A stretch of 64,000 nt of DNA, from the NCBI GenBank assembly GCA_963803755.1, contig CAWDNP010000011.1, positions 387,956-451,955 on the forward strand. The letters are read 5' to 3'. Under the pieces are notes generated by a model. That model ran no database searches, had not been told where the DNA came from, and saw only the letters and a list, made by a program, of their open reading frames with translations. Source of the stretch: CAVUPF01 sp963803755. GTDB lineage: Bacteria; Actinomycetota; Thermoleophilia; Solirubrobacterales; 70-9. The translations under genes and the position numbers were made by a program. Shown one piece after another: positions 15,200 to 25,047 of the stretch. Within the stretch, counting starts at the first letter, position 1. Each line of letters begins with the position of its first letter.

Positions 15200-16285
15200 A
15201 AAACTGGACACTTGCCTCAGCTACCGGGGCGCTCGGCCTTCTCGGCATCGCCTCGGCTAGGCGCTCCACCATCCGGGCGAACTGCTGGATGCCCTCGTCC
15301 ACCTTGCCGTACTGGCCCGCCGCGTAGCGGGCGTAAACACCCTCGAGGATGATCGCCAGCTTCCAGTAGCCGAGGGCGATAAAGAAGTCGAGCTGGGAGA
15401 GATCGCGGCCGGAGCGCTCGGCGTAGCGGGCTTTCAGCTCCTCACCGGTGGGAAAGCCCGGCGCCAGATTGGCCGGCTGACCGAGGGCGATCGTTCCTCG
15501 CCGCGCTCCGCCCAGTAGACCATCAGCAAGCCGACGTCGGCAAGCGGGTCGCCCAGGGTGCAGAGCTCCCAGTCGACCACGGCGGCCACCTCGCCTTCTG
15601 GCGTGAGGATCATGTTGTCCAGCCGGTAGTCGCCGTGGACGATCGTCGACTGGCCCTGCGCGGGAATGCGCACCGCAAGCCGTTCGTGCACCTTGTCGAT
15701 CACCACCAGCTCGCGTGTCTTTGACTTCTCCCACTGGCCGTGCCAGCGATGCAGCTGGCGGGCGACGTAGTCATCCTTTCGGCCTAGGTCGCCGAGCCCG
15801 ACCGCGTCGGGGTCAACCGCGTGGATGGCGACCAGCGTATCGGCCACCCCCATCCCGATCGCCCGCCGGTCCGCCTCGTCGGGGAACGCCTCGGCCTCGG
15901 CCACGCCGCGCAGGATCGGCCCCTCGATGAACTCCATTACGTAGAAGGGCGCCCCGTTGACGCTCTCGTCCTCGCAGAGCCCGACCACAGGCGCCACCGG
16001 CACCTCGGTCGGCCCCAGTGCCGAGACGACCTTGTGCTCGCGCGCCATGTCGTGGGCAGAGCCAAGCCGCTTGCCCAACGGCGGCCGGCGCAGGGCCCAG
16101 TGGCGCCCGGTGGCGTCGCTCACCCGATAGGTCAGATTCGAATGCCCGCCGGAGATCCGCTCAAAGGAGAGGGGCGGCTCCGCCCCCGGCACGTGTTCGG
16201 CGAACCAGCCCTCGACCCCCGCCCGATCGATCCCCTCCGGCGCCTCCACCGAGCTGTCGGCGGTGCCTGTAGCCTCGTCGCCCAT
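15198..16285 (-). pseudogene. APH-type phosphotransferase (ACAD10/11 kinase-like), frameshifted
   Basis: The N-terminal 260 residues from ATG 16285 read well: the P-loop-like SFERISGGHSNLTYRV, the catalytic HGDYRLDN (about residue 200) and VVDWELCTLGDPLADVG. After VYWAERG the frame breaks near 15,495, and the rest (TIALGQPANLAPGFPTGEEL onward to the stop at 15198) continues in the next frame, so one base is missing. Conservation on both sides makes a sequencing or assembly error likely. Relatives include LvaA and the kinase domains of ACAD10/11, which phosphorylate 4-hydroxyacyl-CoAs, consistent with the ACAD at 12382. An aminoglycoside-resistance role is unlikely. Confidence 0.78.
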
Positions 16286-16319
16286 AGCTGCGCAAGCATA
16301 TGCCCGACGAGGTCTACGG

Positions 16320-17564
16320 TTGAGCCCATCACTGGCGAACAGGCTGAGGATCGGCTTCGCGATCTGCTTCGCGGTGCTGACCGCGATGGCGGTGATCGGC
16401 GTCGCCCGCTTCATCCAGGAGCGCCAGGACTTCGAGAGCTCGATCGAGCGCTCCTACCAGGCCGAGATGGCCGCTCGGGTGCGGCTGGCGCAGGACAGGC
16501 GGCCCGCCGCGGCCCGCGCGACGATCGCCACCCAGCAGAACCGGCGCCAGCAGCTTCAGGAAAGCATCTCGATCGACACCCGCAACACGGCGCTGCTGGT
16601 CGCGGCGGGGATCATCGCCGGGCTGACCGGCGCGCTGCTCCTGTTCAGCGGGCTGATCGCCTCGATGCGCCGTCCGCTGGAGGAGCTGGTCGACGCGGCG
16701 GGACGCCTCGCCGCTGGCGACCGCTCCGCTCGGGTGAAGGTCGGCGGGATGTCGGAGACCGCGACCCTCGGCGCCGCCTTCAACGAGATGGCCGACGAAC
16801 TGGAACGCGAGGCCAGCCAGCGCGACCGGCTTGACCGGATGAAGGATGAGTTCGTCCTCACCGCCTCGCACGAGCTGCGCAGTCCGCTCACCTCAGTGCA
16901 GGGGTTCGCCGAGCTGCTGATGCTGGAGCGAGAGAAGCTCAGCCCCCAGCAGGCCGAAACGGTCGAGATCATCCTCGACAACTCCCGCCACCTGGTGCGG
17001 CTGCTCAACGACCTGCTCGACCTAGCGCGCAGCGACGCCGGGCGACTGACGATCCACCCGGTCCCAACCGAGGTCGGCCCGCTGATCGAAGACGCGGTGC
17101 GGACGCTGCGGGCGCAGACCAAGTCGGCCGGCCAGACGGTGGAGTGCGAGGTCGAGGCCGGCCTGCCCCGGGTGAGCGTCGAGGCCGACCGCATTCGCCA
17201 AGTACTGGTGAATCTGCTTACCAATGCGCATGAGTACTGCCCTAAAGGAGCGGCGATCTGGGTGAAAGCAGCGCGCGTCGGTGCTGAAGTGCAGCTTGCA
17301 GTGAGCGACGACGGACCGGGCATGCCCGAGGATCAGCTCGACCACATCTTCGACCGCTTCACCCGCGGCGACGCCGGCCTGACCCAGCGCGTTGGCGGCA
17401 CCGGCCTTGGCTTGGCGATCTCGAAGTCACTGATCGAGCTGCACGGCGGCACGATCGACGTGAGCTCGACCCCGGGCGAGGGATCCACCTTCCGCGTCCA
17501 CCTCCCGGCGCTTGCCCCGCCCGAGCGCCCGGCCGCCGACCGCGCCGCGACGGAGGCCCGCTGA
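16320..17564 (+). CDS. Membrane sensor histidine kinase
   Basis: 414 residues from TTG 16320, which has the ribosome site GAGG 7 nt upstream; GTG 16263 is an alternative. Order of domains: membrane helix (FAICFAVLTAMAVIGVARF), a short extracytoplasmic helical region, second helix (LLVAAGIIAGLTGALLLFSGL cut here at about residue 110), HAMP, HisKA with the phospho-accepting His184 in VLTASHELRSPLTS, and HATPase with VNLLTNAHEY, SDDGPGMPED and GGTGLGLAIS. The small sensor region gives no clue to the signal. It overlaps the CheY-like gene (TGATG), so the two make a phosphorelay. Confidence 0.92.
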   Translation: MSPSLANRLRIGFAICFAVLTAMAVIGVARFIQERQDFESSIERSYQAEMAARVRLAQDRRPAAARATIATQQNRRQQLQESISIDTRNTALLVAAGIIAGLTGALLLFSGLIASMRRPLEELVDAAGRLAAGDRSARVKVGGMSETATLGAAFNEMADELEREASQRDRLDRMKDEFVLTASHELRSPLTSVQGFAELLMLEREKLSPQQAETVEIILDNSRHLVRLLNDLLDLARSDAGRLTIHPVPTEVGPLIEDAVRTLRAQTKSAGQTVECEVEAGLPRVSVEADRIRQVLVNLLTNAHEYCPKGAAIWVKAARVGAEVQLAVSDDGPGMPEDQLDHIFDRFTRGDAGLTQRVGGTGLGLAISKSLIELHGGTIDVSSTPGEGSTFRVHLPALAPPERPAADRAATEAR

Positions 17565-17926
17565 TGGCCAAAGTCCTGGTCGCTGATGACTCCGAGACGA
17601 TCCTGCTGCTACTCCGCACCCGGCTGGAGATGGCCGGCCATCAGGTTGAGACCGCGGCGGATGGCCAGGAGGTGACCGAAGCCGTACACCGCGAGGGGCC
17701 CGACCACCAGCCCGACGTCCTCCTGCTTGACGCGATGATGCCGCGCAAGTCCGGGATCGACGCGCTGCGGGAGCTGCGCGCCGAGGGGATCGACACCCCG
17801 GCGCTGATCGTCAGCGCCCACCAAGACGACGCCGACGCCCCCACCGATCTCAAAATCAGCGGCTACGTCACCAAGCCGATCGACTTCGAACTGCTCCTCA
17901 GCAGCATCGCCGAGCTTACTTCTTAG
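17564..17926 (+). CDS. Single-domain response regulator (CheY-like)
   Basis: 120 residues, a receiver domain only: acidic pocket ADDSE (D8, D9), phospho-acceptor D56 in LLLDAMMPRKSG, the switch Ser in LIVSAHQ and the Lys in GYVTKPID. With no output domain, it probably passes phosphate to, or binds, another protein. It is coupled to the kinase gene, and its 3' end overlaps the convergent helicase gene by 11 bp. Confidence 0.92.
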   Translation: MAKVLVADDSETILLLLRTRLEMAGHQVETAADGQEVTEAVHREGPDHQPDVLLLDAMMPRKSGIDALRELRAEGIDTPALIVSAHQDDADAPTDLKISGYVTKPIDFELLLSSIAELTS

Positions 17927-19367
17927 CGATCTCCAGCCGTATCTCTTTGCCGTGGAGCTTGGTGCCGTCGAGGAACTCGACTGCGCGCTCGGCTTGATCG
18001 GCCTTCAGCTCGACGAATGAGAAGCGCTCGAGAATCCGGACCGAAGTGACATCGTCGCCGGGGATGACGGCGCCCTCTCGGAGGGCCCAGCGTAGGTCCT
18101 CCTCGGTGATTCCGCTGCGCTTGCCGCGGTTGACGAAGAGCTTGGTGTTGCCCTCAGCGGCCTCTTCAGGGCTGCTGGCGCCGTTGGCGTCGCTGCGCTT
18201 CTCGCGTCGCTCCGGCCGCTCGCGGCGGCGGGGGCGGGGGGCATGCTCGAGGCGGTCCTCGGGGCTCTCCCACTCGCCGATCGAGGTCTTCACGTCTCGC
18301 TCGATCCGGGCGATCTCGTCGCGCTGGGCCGGGGTGACGAAGGTGATCGCCCGACCGGTGCGGCCGACGCGCCCGGTGCGGCCGATCCGGTGCACGTAGA
18401 CCTCGGAGGAGTCGGGCACGTCGTAGTTGATGACGTGGGTGACGTGCTCGATGTCGAGGCCGCGGGCAGCGATGTCGGTCGCGACCAGCAGCTTCACGCG
18501 GTGGTCCTTGAAGGCGATCATCACCCCGTCGCGCGAACCCTGACTCATGTCACCGTGCAGGGCTTTCACGTCCAGTCCCTTGTCCTTCAGCGTCTTCTCC
18601 AGCTTCGATGCGCCGATTTTGGTGCGACAGAAGATGATCGCCTGCTCGGGGTCCTCCGTCTTCAGCAACTCGACCAGCCGCGCCGCCTTGTCCTTGGCCG
18701 GCACCTCGACGAAGGCCTGAGCGATCGCGTCGACCGTGAGTGTCTTCGGCGTTATCCGGATCGTCGTAGGGTCGTACATGTAGCCCTCGGCGAGCCGCTG
18801 TATCGGCGGCGGAATAGTGGCCGAGAAGAGAGCCGTCTGACGCCCGCTCGGGCACATCCGCAGGATCTTCTCGACGTCCTCGATGAAGCCTAGGTCGAGC
18901 ATCTCGTCGGCCTCATCGAGAATGACGTAGCGGGCGGCGGTAAGGACCAGCGAGCGTCGGGACATCAGGTCCATCATGCGCCCGACCGTGGCGACGACGA
19001 CCTGGGCGCCCGCCCGCAGCTGCGCCTGCTGCGAGCGGATCGGCGCGCCGCCGAAGACGGCGACGATTTCGACGTCGAGGTGCTCGGCGTAGGCGCGCAG
19101 GGCCTGGGTCACCTGGATGCACAACTCGCGGGTCGGGGTGAGAACGATCGCCTGCACCTCATCGTTGCCGGGATCGAGGTATTGCAGCAGCGGCAGGCCG
19201 AAGGCGGCGGTCTTTCCGGTGCCGGTCTGGGCCTGGCCGATCACGTCGTGGCCGGCGAGCAGCTCAGGAATCGCCTGTTCCTGGATCGGCGTCGGCTCCT
19301 CGAAGCCCAGCTCGTCAAGCGCCTGTTGGATCTCCGGCGAGAGCCCGAGGTCCCTAAACGCGGTCAC
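17916..19367 (-). CDS. DEAD-box ATP-dependent RNA helicase (DeaD/CsdA-like)
   Basis: 483 residues. All helicase motifs are visible: Q motif GFEEPTPIQEQAIP, Walker A AQTGTGKT, PTRELCIQV, DEAD in ILDEADEMLD, SAT in LFSATIP, and HRIGRTGRVGRTGRA. After the helicase core is an Arg-rich linker (PRPRRRERPERREKR) and a C-terminal DbpA-type RNA-binding domain ending in LHGKEIRLEIAKK. Proteins of this type remodel structured RNA in ribosome assembly and cold adaptation. The GTG start overlaps the stop of the upstream oxidoreductase gene (GTGA). Confidence 0.94.
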   Translation of the reverse strand: MTAFRDLGLSPEIQQALDELGFEEPTPIQEQAIPELLAGHDVIGQAQTGTGKTAAFGLPLLQYLDPGNDEVQAIVLTPTRELCIQVTQALRAYAEHLDVEIVAVFGGAPIRSQQAQLRAGAQVVVATVGRMMDLMSRRSLVLTAARYVILDEADEMLDLGFIEDVEKILRMCPSGRQTALFSATIPPPIQRLAEGYMYDPTTIRITPKTLTVDAIAQAFVEVPAKDKAARLVELLKTEDPEQAIIFCRTKIGASKLEKTLKDKGLDVKALHGDMSQGSRDGVMIAFKDHRVKLLVATDIAARGLDIEHVTHVINYDVPDSSEVYVHRIGRTGRVGRTGRAITFVTPAQRDEIARIERDVKTSIGEWESPEDRLEHAPRPRRRERPERREKRSDANGASSPEEAAEGNTKLFVNRGKRSGITEEDLRWALREGAVIPGDDVTSVRILERFSFVELKADQAERAVEFLDGTKLHGKEIRLEIAKK

Positions 19368-20311
19368 TTACTCGGATCCAAGAGAAGCTTGCCGGCGGTG
19401 CGTCGGCCGATCAGGTCCTCGTGGGCGCGCGCCGCCTCAGAGAGCGGGTAAACGCCGCTGATCGTCACCTCCAGCTCGCCAGCGGCGACCGCGCCGAGAA
19501 GCTCGCCGATCATCGGCGCCGCCAAGTCGCGGCGGAGCAGCAAGTGGACGAGCCAGAAGCCGATCACCGACTTGGAGCCGCGCAGCAGGGCCGCCGTGGA
19601 TACCTCACGCTGCTCGCGCGAAGCAATCCCAAAGACGACCATCCGCCCCAGCGGCGCCAGCGCCGCGAGCTCCGCGTCGAAAGCGTCGCCGCCACTCATG
19701 TGCAGGACGGCGTCGACCTTCTCGCCACCGTTAGCCTCGAGGATCGCCGCCTTCAGGTCTCCGGCGCGGGAGTCGACCGTGGCGTCGGCGCCAAGTCGCT
19801 CGACCATCGCTCGTTTGTCCCCGCTGGAGGCAAGTCCGATGACCTTTGCGCCGGCCCGCTTGGCGAGCTGGACCGAGAGGCTGCCGGTGCCGCCAGCGGC
19901 AGCCTCGACCACGATTGTCTCGCCCGGCTCGACCCGCGCGCAGCGCTGCACCAGCGCCATCGCGGTCAGCCCCTGAAGCAACAGTGCCGCTGCCTGATCG
20001 TCGTTGACCTCGTCGGGAATGGGAACCAGCCAGCTCTTCGGGGTGACCGCCTTCTCGGCGTAGCCGCCGGAAGCGAGGATCGAGGCCACCCGCTGCCCAT
20101 CCGGCGTCCGGCCGCTTACCTCGGCCCCGGGGATCAGTGGCAGGGCCTGCTCGGCCAGGTAGTCGTTCCGGGTTGCGTGCGTATCGGCAAAGTTGACCCC
20201 GCTTCGTGCGACATCGATTACAACCTCGTCGTCACCGGCCACCGGGTCGTCGACCTCAACGTGGAGCATCACCTCTGGCCCGCCGAACTCCTCGATCTGA
20301 ATCGCCTTCAT
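19364..20311 (-). CDS. Zinc-free medium-chain dehydrogenase, NADPH:quinone reductase-like
   Basis: 315 residues of the MDR superfamily. GroES-like N-terminal half (MKAIQIEEFGGPEVMLHVEV, SGVNFADTHATR, IPGAEVSG) and Rossmann half with AAAGGTGSLSVQLAKRAGAK (NADPH-binding AxxGGxG). The catalytic zinc cysteines are absent, as in the quinone oxidoreductase branch. These enzymes reduce quinones or enals. It is immediately upstream of, and coupled to, the helicase gene. Divergent from the PfkB gene. Confidence 0.88.
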   Translation of the reverse strand: MKAIQIEEFGGPEVMLHVEVDDPVAGDDEVVIDVARSGVNFADTHATRNDYLAEQALPLIPGAEVSGRTPDGQRVASILASGGYAEKAVTPKSWLVPIPDEVNDDQAAALLLQGLTAMALVQRCARVEPGETIVVEAAAGGTGSLSVQLAKRAGAKVIGLASSGDKRAMVERLGADATVDSRAGDLKAAILEANGGEKVDAVLHMSGGDAFDAELAALAPLGRMVVFGIASREQREVSTAALLRGSKSVIGFWLVHLLLRRDLAAPMIGELLGAVAAGELEVTISGVYPLSEAARAHEDLIGRRTAGKLLLDPSK

Positions 20312-20339
20312 CGGAGGGGGAGTCTCGCAGGGCAGGCGC

Positions 20340-20345
20340 TAGGCT
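20340..20345 (+). promoter_or_regulatory. Leaderless -10 element of the PfkB-type kinase gene
   Basis: TAGGCT, 8 nt, then ATG 20354. Confidence 0.45.
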
Positions 20346-20353
20346 GCCCACCG

Positions 20354-21283
<930 letters not shown>

Positions 21284-21372
21284 CGCCTCAGCGTTACCCG
21301 GCGGTCAACAAGCCGGGCGATCCAAGCTGCGATACTGGCGGCTCCAGCCGAACACAAGCTCGAGGAGGGGTG

Positions 21373-22773
21373 ATGGCCACCGAGCAGCAGATCAGGAACG
21401 CAACTGTCGATGGCGCCACTGCCGCCGAGTCGGAGTCGCTGACCGTCACCGACAACCGCACCGGTCAGACCTACGAGTTGCCGATCGCCGATGGGACGGT
21501 GCGGGGGATGGACCTGCGCCAGATCAAGGTCTCCGAGGAGGACTTCGGCCTGATGTCCTATGACCCGGCCTTCACCAACACGGCCTCCTGCCGCTCGGCA
21601 ATCACCTACATCGACGGCGAGGCGGGGATCCTCGAACATCGCGGCTACTCGATTGAGCAGCTCTGCGAGCGCTCCAACTTCCTCGAGGTAGCCTACCTGC
21701 TGACCTTCGGCGAGCTGCCGACCGGGCCACAGCTCGATCGCTGGGCCTACGACATCACCCACCACACCTTCGTCCACGAGGACCTGAAACAGTTCTTCGA
21801 GGGCTTCCGCTACGACGCCCACCCGATGGGGATGCTGCTCGCCGGGGTTGGCGCGCTCTCCACCTTTTATCCCGGCGCGAAGCAGATCGGCGACCCCGAA
21901 GAGCGTTACATGGCGGCGGTGCGGCTGATCGCAAAGGTGCCGACCCTGGCCGCCTTCTCCTACCGGCACAACATGGGGCTGCCCTACGTCTACCCCGACA
22001 ACGACCTTCGCTTCGCTGAGAACTTCCTATCGATGATGTTCAAGAAGACCGAGATGCGCTACGAGCCCGACCCGCGGCTAGCGCGCGCTCTCGATGTCCT
22101 CTTCATCCTCCATGCCGACCACGAACAGAACTGCTCGACCAACGCCGTGCGCGGCGTCGGCTCCTCCGACGTGGACCCCTACTCTGCGGTGGCGGCCGGG
22201 GTCGCGGCACTCTACGGGCCGCTGCACGGGGGCGCCAACGAGGCGGTGCTGCGGATGCTGCGGCGGATCGAGAGCCCGGACAACATTCCCGACTTCCTCG
22301 AGCGGGTGAAGGCGCGCGAGGAGAAACTGATGGGCTTCGGCCACCGCGTCTACAAGAACTATGACCCGCGGGCGCGGATCATCCAGCAGCACATGGATGA
22401 GGTCTTTGAGGCGACCGAGTACAACTCCCTGGTTGAGATTGCACGCGAGCTGGAGAAACGGGCGCTCGAGGACGAGTACTTCACCTCGCGCAAGCTCTAC
22501 CCGAACGTCGACTTCTACTCGGGGATCATCTACGAGGCGCTGGAGATCCCGGCCGAGATGTTCACCGTGATCTTTGCGATCCCGCGCACCGCCGGGTGGG
22601 TCGCGCAGTGGATGGAGATGCAGGAAGACCCCGAGAAGAAAATCGCCCGCCCGCGGCAGATCTACACCGGGGAGCGTGAGCTGGAGTACGTGGCAATCGG
22701 GGATCGTGAGGGACCTGAAAAGATCGTCGGACCACCGGCGCGCAGGCCTAAGCGGCCTCGACGGGGTGCCTGA
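21373..22773 (+). CDS. gltA: Citrate synthase
   Basis: 466 residues from ATG 21373, preceded by GGAGGGG. It condenses acetyl-CoA and oxaloacetate, the first step of the TCA cycle. Active-site regions are present: the first His region LYGPLHGGANEAVLRML, the His in MGFGHRVYKNYDPRA, and the Asp/Arg segments further on (PNVDFYSGIIYEAL, PRTAGWVAQWMEM). The N-terminus has the beta-structured extension of type II enzymes (ESLTVTDNRTGQTYELPI). The C-terminus has an unusual basic tail of about 25 residues (KIVGPPARRPKRPRRGA) beyond the usual end. Other TCA genes lie 10-15 kb away. Confidence 0.95.
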   Translation: MATEQQIRNATVDGATAAESESLTVTDNRTGQTYELPIADGTVRGMDLRQIKVSEEDFGLMSYDPAFTNTASCRSAITYIDGEAGILEHRGYSIEQLCERSNFLEVAYLLTFGELPTGPQLDRWAYDITHHTFVHEDLKQFFEGFRYDAHPMGMLLAGVGALSTFYPGAKQIGDPEERYMAAVRLIAKVPTLAAFSYRHNMGLPYVYPDNDLRFAENFLSMMFKKTEMRYEPDPRLARALDVLFILHADHEQNCSTNAVRGVGSSDVDPYSAVAAGVAALYGPLHGGANEAVLRMLRRIESPDNIPDFLERVKAREEKLMGFGHRVYKNYDPRARIIQQHMDEVFEATEYNSLVEIARELEKRALEDEYFTSRKLYPNVDFYSGIIYEALEIPAEMFTVIFAIPRTAGWVAQWMEMQEDPEKKIARPRQIYTGERELEYVAIGDREGPEKIVGPPARRPKRPRRGA

Positions 22774-22827
22774 GAACGAGGGCTCCGCAAGGGAGCGGGC
22801 GAATGCCCGACCTCTTATCGAGTTCCA

Positions 22828-22833
22828 TACGCT
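22828..22833 (+). promoter_or_regulatory. Leaderless -10 element of the 117-residue gene
   Basis: TACGCT, 6 nt, then ATG 22840. Confidence 0.5.
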
Positions 22834-22839
22834 GGGCCA

Positions 22840-23193
22840 ATGAGCGCCGGGTGGAAGCTGACGGTGAGGCACGGATCGGATGTCGAGCACGAGGCGTTTG
22901 ACGATCTGGATGCGGCGATCGCTGCGATGAAGAGACAAGCTGAGAGAGTGCGGGCCGAGGGGCCGTTGCAGCCTTCTTCGGGGTTGCGGGACTTTGCGCC
23001 GGGGGACCAGGTTCATGCGCGGTTGCAGATCTCAGGGAAGGGACTTCTGAGGAAGCCGACCGCCGGCCTCGATGTGAAGGGAGATGGCAGCATGGTTGCC
23101 TTTCGCGGGACGGTTTTGCGCGAGGAGCTAGACTCCGGAGAGCTGAAGACGCCGTTCGACGCCGTTCGCGAGATTCTGTCGGAAGGGGCGTGA
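22840..23193 (+). CDS. Conserved hypothetical protein (117 aa)
   Basis: Small soluble protein beginning SAGWKLTVRHGSDVEHEAFD, with a helix (LDAAIAAMKRQAERVRAE) and then beta-rich sequence around FAPGDQVHARLQISGKGLL. No known domain recognised. A leaderless promoter precedes it, and its stop overlaps the ATG of the next small gene (TGATG), so the two are probably made together. Confidence 0.7.
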   Translation: MSAGWKLTVRHGSDVEHEAFDDLDAAIAAMKRQAERVRAEGPLQPSSGLRDFAPGDQVHARLQISGKGLLRKPTAGLDVKGDGSMVAFRGTVLREELDSGELKTPFDAVREILSEGA

Positions 23194-23510
23194 TGCGCGA
23201 CGCCAGCACCGAGATCCCCAAGGGCAGCTACGCCGCGGGCAACCGAGTCAAGCTGCCGACACGGGCCCAGCCCCCCTTCGTCGTCTTCATCAACGGCGTC
23301 GAACAGGTCGAGGGAGAGGCCTACAACGTCCGTGCCGGCGAGATCGTCTTCACCCGCCCGATCGTCAAGGAGAAAGTGGGCGCGGGCCGTTGGCTTGCGA
23401 TGTACCTGGGCCTCTTCGGCACCTACCGCAAAAACGAGACCATCGACCTCCAGTTCACCCGCGACGGCAAGACCACGCTCGTCGATGACCTCTCGATCGA
23501 GCCTGGCTAG
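23193..23510 (+). CDS. Conserved hypothetical protein (105 aa), beta-rich
   Basis: Starts at ATG 23193 within the stop of the previous gene. The stretch PFVVFINGVEQVEGEAYNVR followed by AGEIVFTRPIVKEKVG resembles the short beta module common in phage tail and adhesin proteins (NGVxQxxGxDYxV...IxFxxPI), but there is no other phage gene here. Function unknown. It is convergent with the prenyltransferase gene, 3 bases apart. Confidence 0.68.
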   Translation: MRDASTEIPKGSYAAGNRVKLPTRAQPPFVVFINGVEQVEGEAYNVRAGEIVFTRPIVKEKVGAGRWLAMYLGLFGTYRKNETIDLQFTRDGKTTLVDDLSIEPG

Positions 23511-23513
23511 CCC

Positions 23514-24494
23514 TTATTTGAAGACGTAGAGCAAAAGGAAGGCAACCAGGACGAAGCTGACGCCACCGGCGATCATGCCCTTGTCCTCGGCGACGATCGC
23601 GGCGGTCGAGCGGTCGTCTGAGCGATCATAGATCAGGTAGAGGTAGCGGAAAATGCAGTAGATGGCCGAGGGGATGGTCAACATCATGCGACTGCCGATC
23701 AGCGGGGAGTTCACGGTGTAGATCGCATAGCTGATCACGGTGCCGGTGGTTACCAGGGAGACCATCTGGTCGAGGAAGGGGAGGGAGTAGTGCTCGAGGA
23801 CCGGGCGGCTACTGGTCCCCTGGTGCAACTCGGAGACCGCCTCCTGGCGGCGCTTGGTGACGCCGAGGAAGAGGGCAAGCATGCCGGTGCAGAGGATCAG
23901 CCACTCCGAGGCGTGAGCCCCTACCGCGCTGGCGCCGGCGGCCACGCGGAGGATGAAGAGGCCGGCCAAAGTCATGACGTCGACAATCACCACCTGCTTG
24001 AGGCCGAGGCTGTAGGCCACCTGGGCGACGCCGTAGCCGACCACCATCAGCCCCACCTGCCAGTTGATCGTCCCGAAGGCGAGGCCGATCGCCGCCGCCG
24101 CCGCGACCGGGGCGATCGTCATCGCGGCACGCTCGGAGAGCTCGCCGGCCGCCAGCGGACGGAGGCGCTTCTTCGGGTGCCTGCGGTCGAGCTCGACATC
24201 GGCCAGGTCGTTGACGAAGTAGCCGGCGCTGGAGATCAGGCAGAAGGAGACGAAGGCCAGCATCGCCTCAAAGATCTCGTGGGGATGGGTGAATTTGCCC
24301 GAGAAGAGCAGGCCAGCGAAGACGAATAGATTCTTGATCCACTCGTGCGGGCGCCCCGTCTTGATCGCCGCCCGCAGCGGCGAGCGTCGCCGCACGGCGG
24401 ACTCGGCGGGCGGCGCCTCGGCCTCCGCGGCCCCGGCTGGCACGGTCGGGTGTTCCGAAGTGATGGTTTCCACGTGGACAGGGTGGACGGGCAC
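23514..24494 (-). CDS. UbiA-family prenyltransferase, decaprenyl-phosphate phosphoribosyltransferase-like
   Basis: 326 residues with about eight to nine membrane helices after a Pro/Ala-rich cytoplasmic N-terminus. The first Asp-rich motif is SAGYFVNDLADVELDRRHP, followed by KKRLRPLAAGELS, a pattern typical of the DPPR synthase branch (mycobacterial Rv3806c), which attaches phosphoribose to decaprenyl phosphate for cell-wall arabinan. Other UbiA enzymes prenylate quinones. Which one applies cannot be settled, as no arabinan or quinone genes are adjacent. GTG 24494 is the first start in frame; GTG at VETITSEH, 7 codons later, is possible. Confidence 0.85.
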   Translation of the reverse strand: MPVHPVHVETITSEHPTVPAGAAEAEAPPAESAVRRRSPLRAAIKTGRPHEWIKNLFVFAGLLFSGKFTHPHEIFEAMLAFVSFCLISSAGYFVNDLADVELDRRHPKKRLRPLAAGELSERAAMTIAPVAAAAAIGLAFGTINWQVGLMVVGYGVAQVAYSLGLKQVVIVDVMTLAGLFILRVAAGASAVGAHASEWLILCTGMLALFLGVTKRRQEAVSELHQGTSSRPVLEHYSLPFLDQMVSLVTTGTVISYAIYTVNSPLIGSRMMLTIPSAIYCIFRYLYLIYDRSDDRSTAAIVAEDKGMIAGGVSFVLVAFLLLYVFK

Positions 24495-24549
24495 ACGCGC
24501 TACCCGCCTGAACAGAGACTCGGTCGCGACAGGGTACCGCCGCTCAGCC

Positions 24550-25047
24550 TCAGTCCTCTTCGTTCTCGCCCCCTCGGGCGGCTTCCAGCGCCTCCAGGTC
24601 GTCGCGATCTCGGGATCGCTCGCTCGCTCGCTTCATCGCGAACAGGTGCTCAAGCGAGCAGACACGCACGACGAGGCCATCCATATCGACATTCGACGCC
24701 TCGGCGTCAAGGGAGGCAAACGAAGGCACCTGCGGCAATCCCTGAAGAACGTCGACATTCCCCAGATCGGTGACCACAAGCGTTCGATCTCCGGTGCGCA
24801 GAAAGGTCGCGATCGCGTCTGCAGTGAGCAGACGCCCTCCCACCTCGACCTTTCCCCCCAACGCCTTGAGCAGGGCGTCGAGTCTTGCGAGGTTCTCGGG
24901 TGAAGGGTCGGGAACCAAATCAACGTCCCGGGTGGCGCGCAGGTAGCCCCACGCATTAACTGCGAGCCCGCCGACCAGCACGAAACGGATCTCGGCTCGA
25001 GTCAACCGATCGATCAACTCTCGAAGCCGCAGCGGCTCGGAGGTCAA
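24550..25047 (-). CDS. Nucleotidyltransferase (MNT/AbiEii-like fold)
   Basis: 165 residues. The nucleotidyltransferase core is FVLVGGLAVNAWGYLRATRD followed by VDLVPDPSPENLARL, giving the G-G and D-x-D metal-binding pattern (RDVDLV). The C-terminal part ends in MKRASERSRDRDDLEALE, typical of this group. Such proteins act as toxin or modifier halves in type IV/VII toxin-antitoxin systems and as small stand-alone transferases. The TTG start overlaps the stop of a 56-residue upstream gene (TTGA), which makes a two-gene unit. Confidence 0.82.
   Translation of the reverse strand: MTSEPLRLRELIDRLTRAEIRFVLVGGLAVNAWGYLRATRDVDLVPDPSPENLARLDALLKALGGKVEVGGRLLTADAIATFLRTGDRTLVVTDLGNVDVLQGLPQVPSFASLDAEASNVDMDGLVVRVCSLEHLFAMKRASERSRDRDDLEALEAARGGENEED

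Noticed and set aside
15198..16285. Aminoglycoside resistance gene
   Set aside because: The APH fold is shared, but the sequence follows the ACAD10/11-LvaA kinase branch and the neighbourhood is metabolic.
19421..20353. Upstream extension of the PfkB kinase frame by about 310 codons
   Set aside because: It is antisense to a clear oxidoreductase gene, and a leaderless -10 precedes ATG 20354.
23193..23510. Phage remnant suggested by a tail-like NGVxQ motif
   Set aside because: One short motif only, no other phage gene nearby, and the gene is coupled to an ordinary small protein gene.
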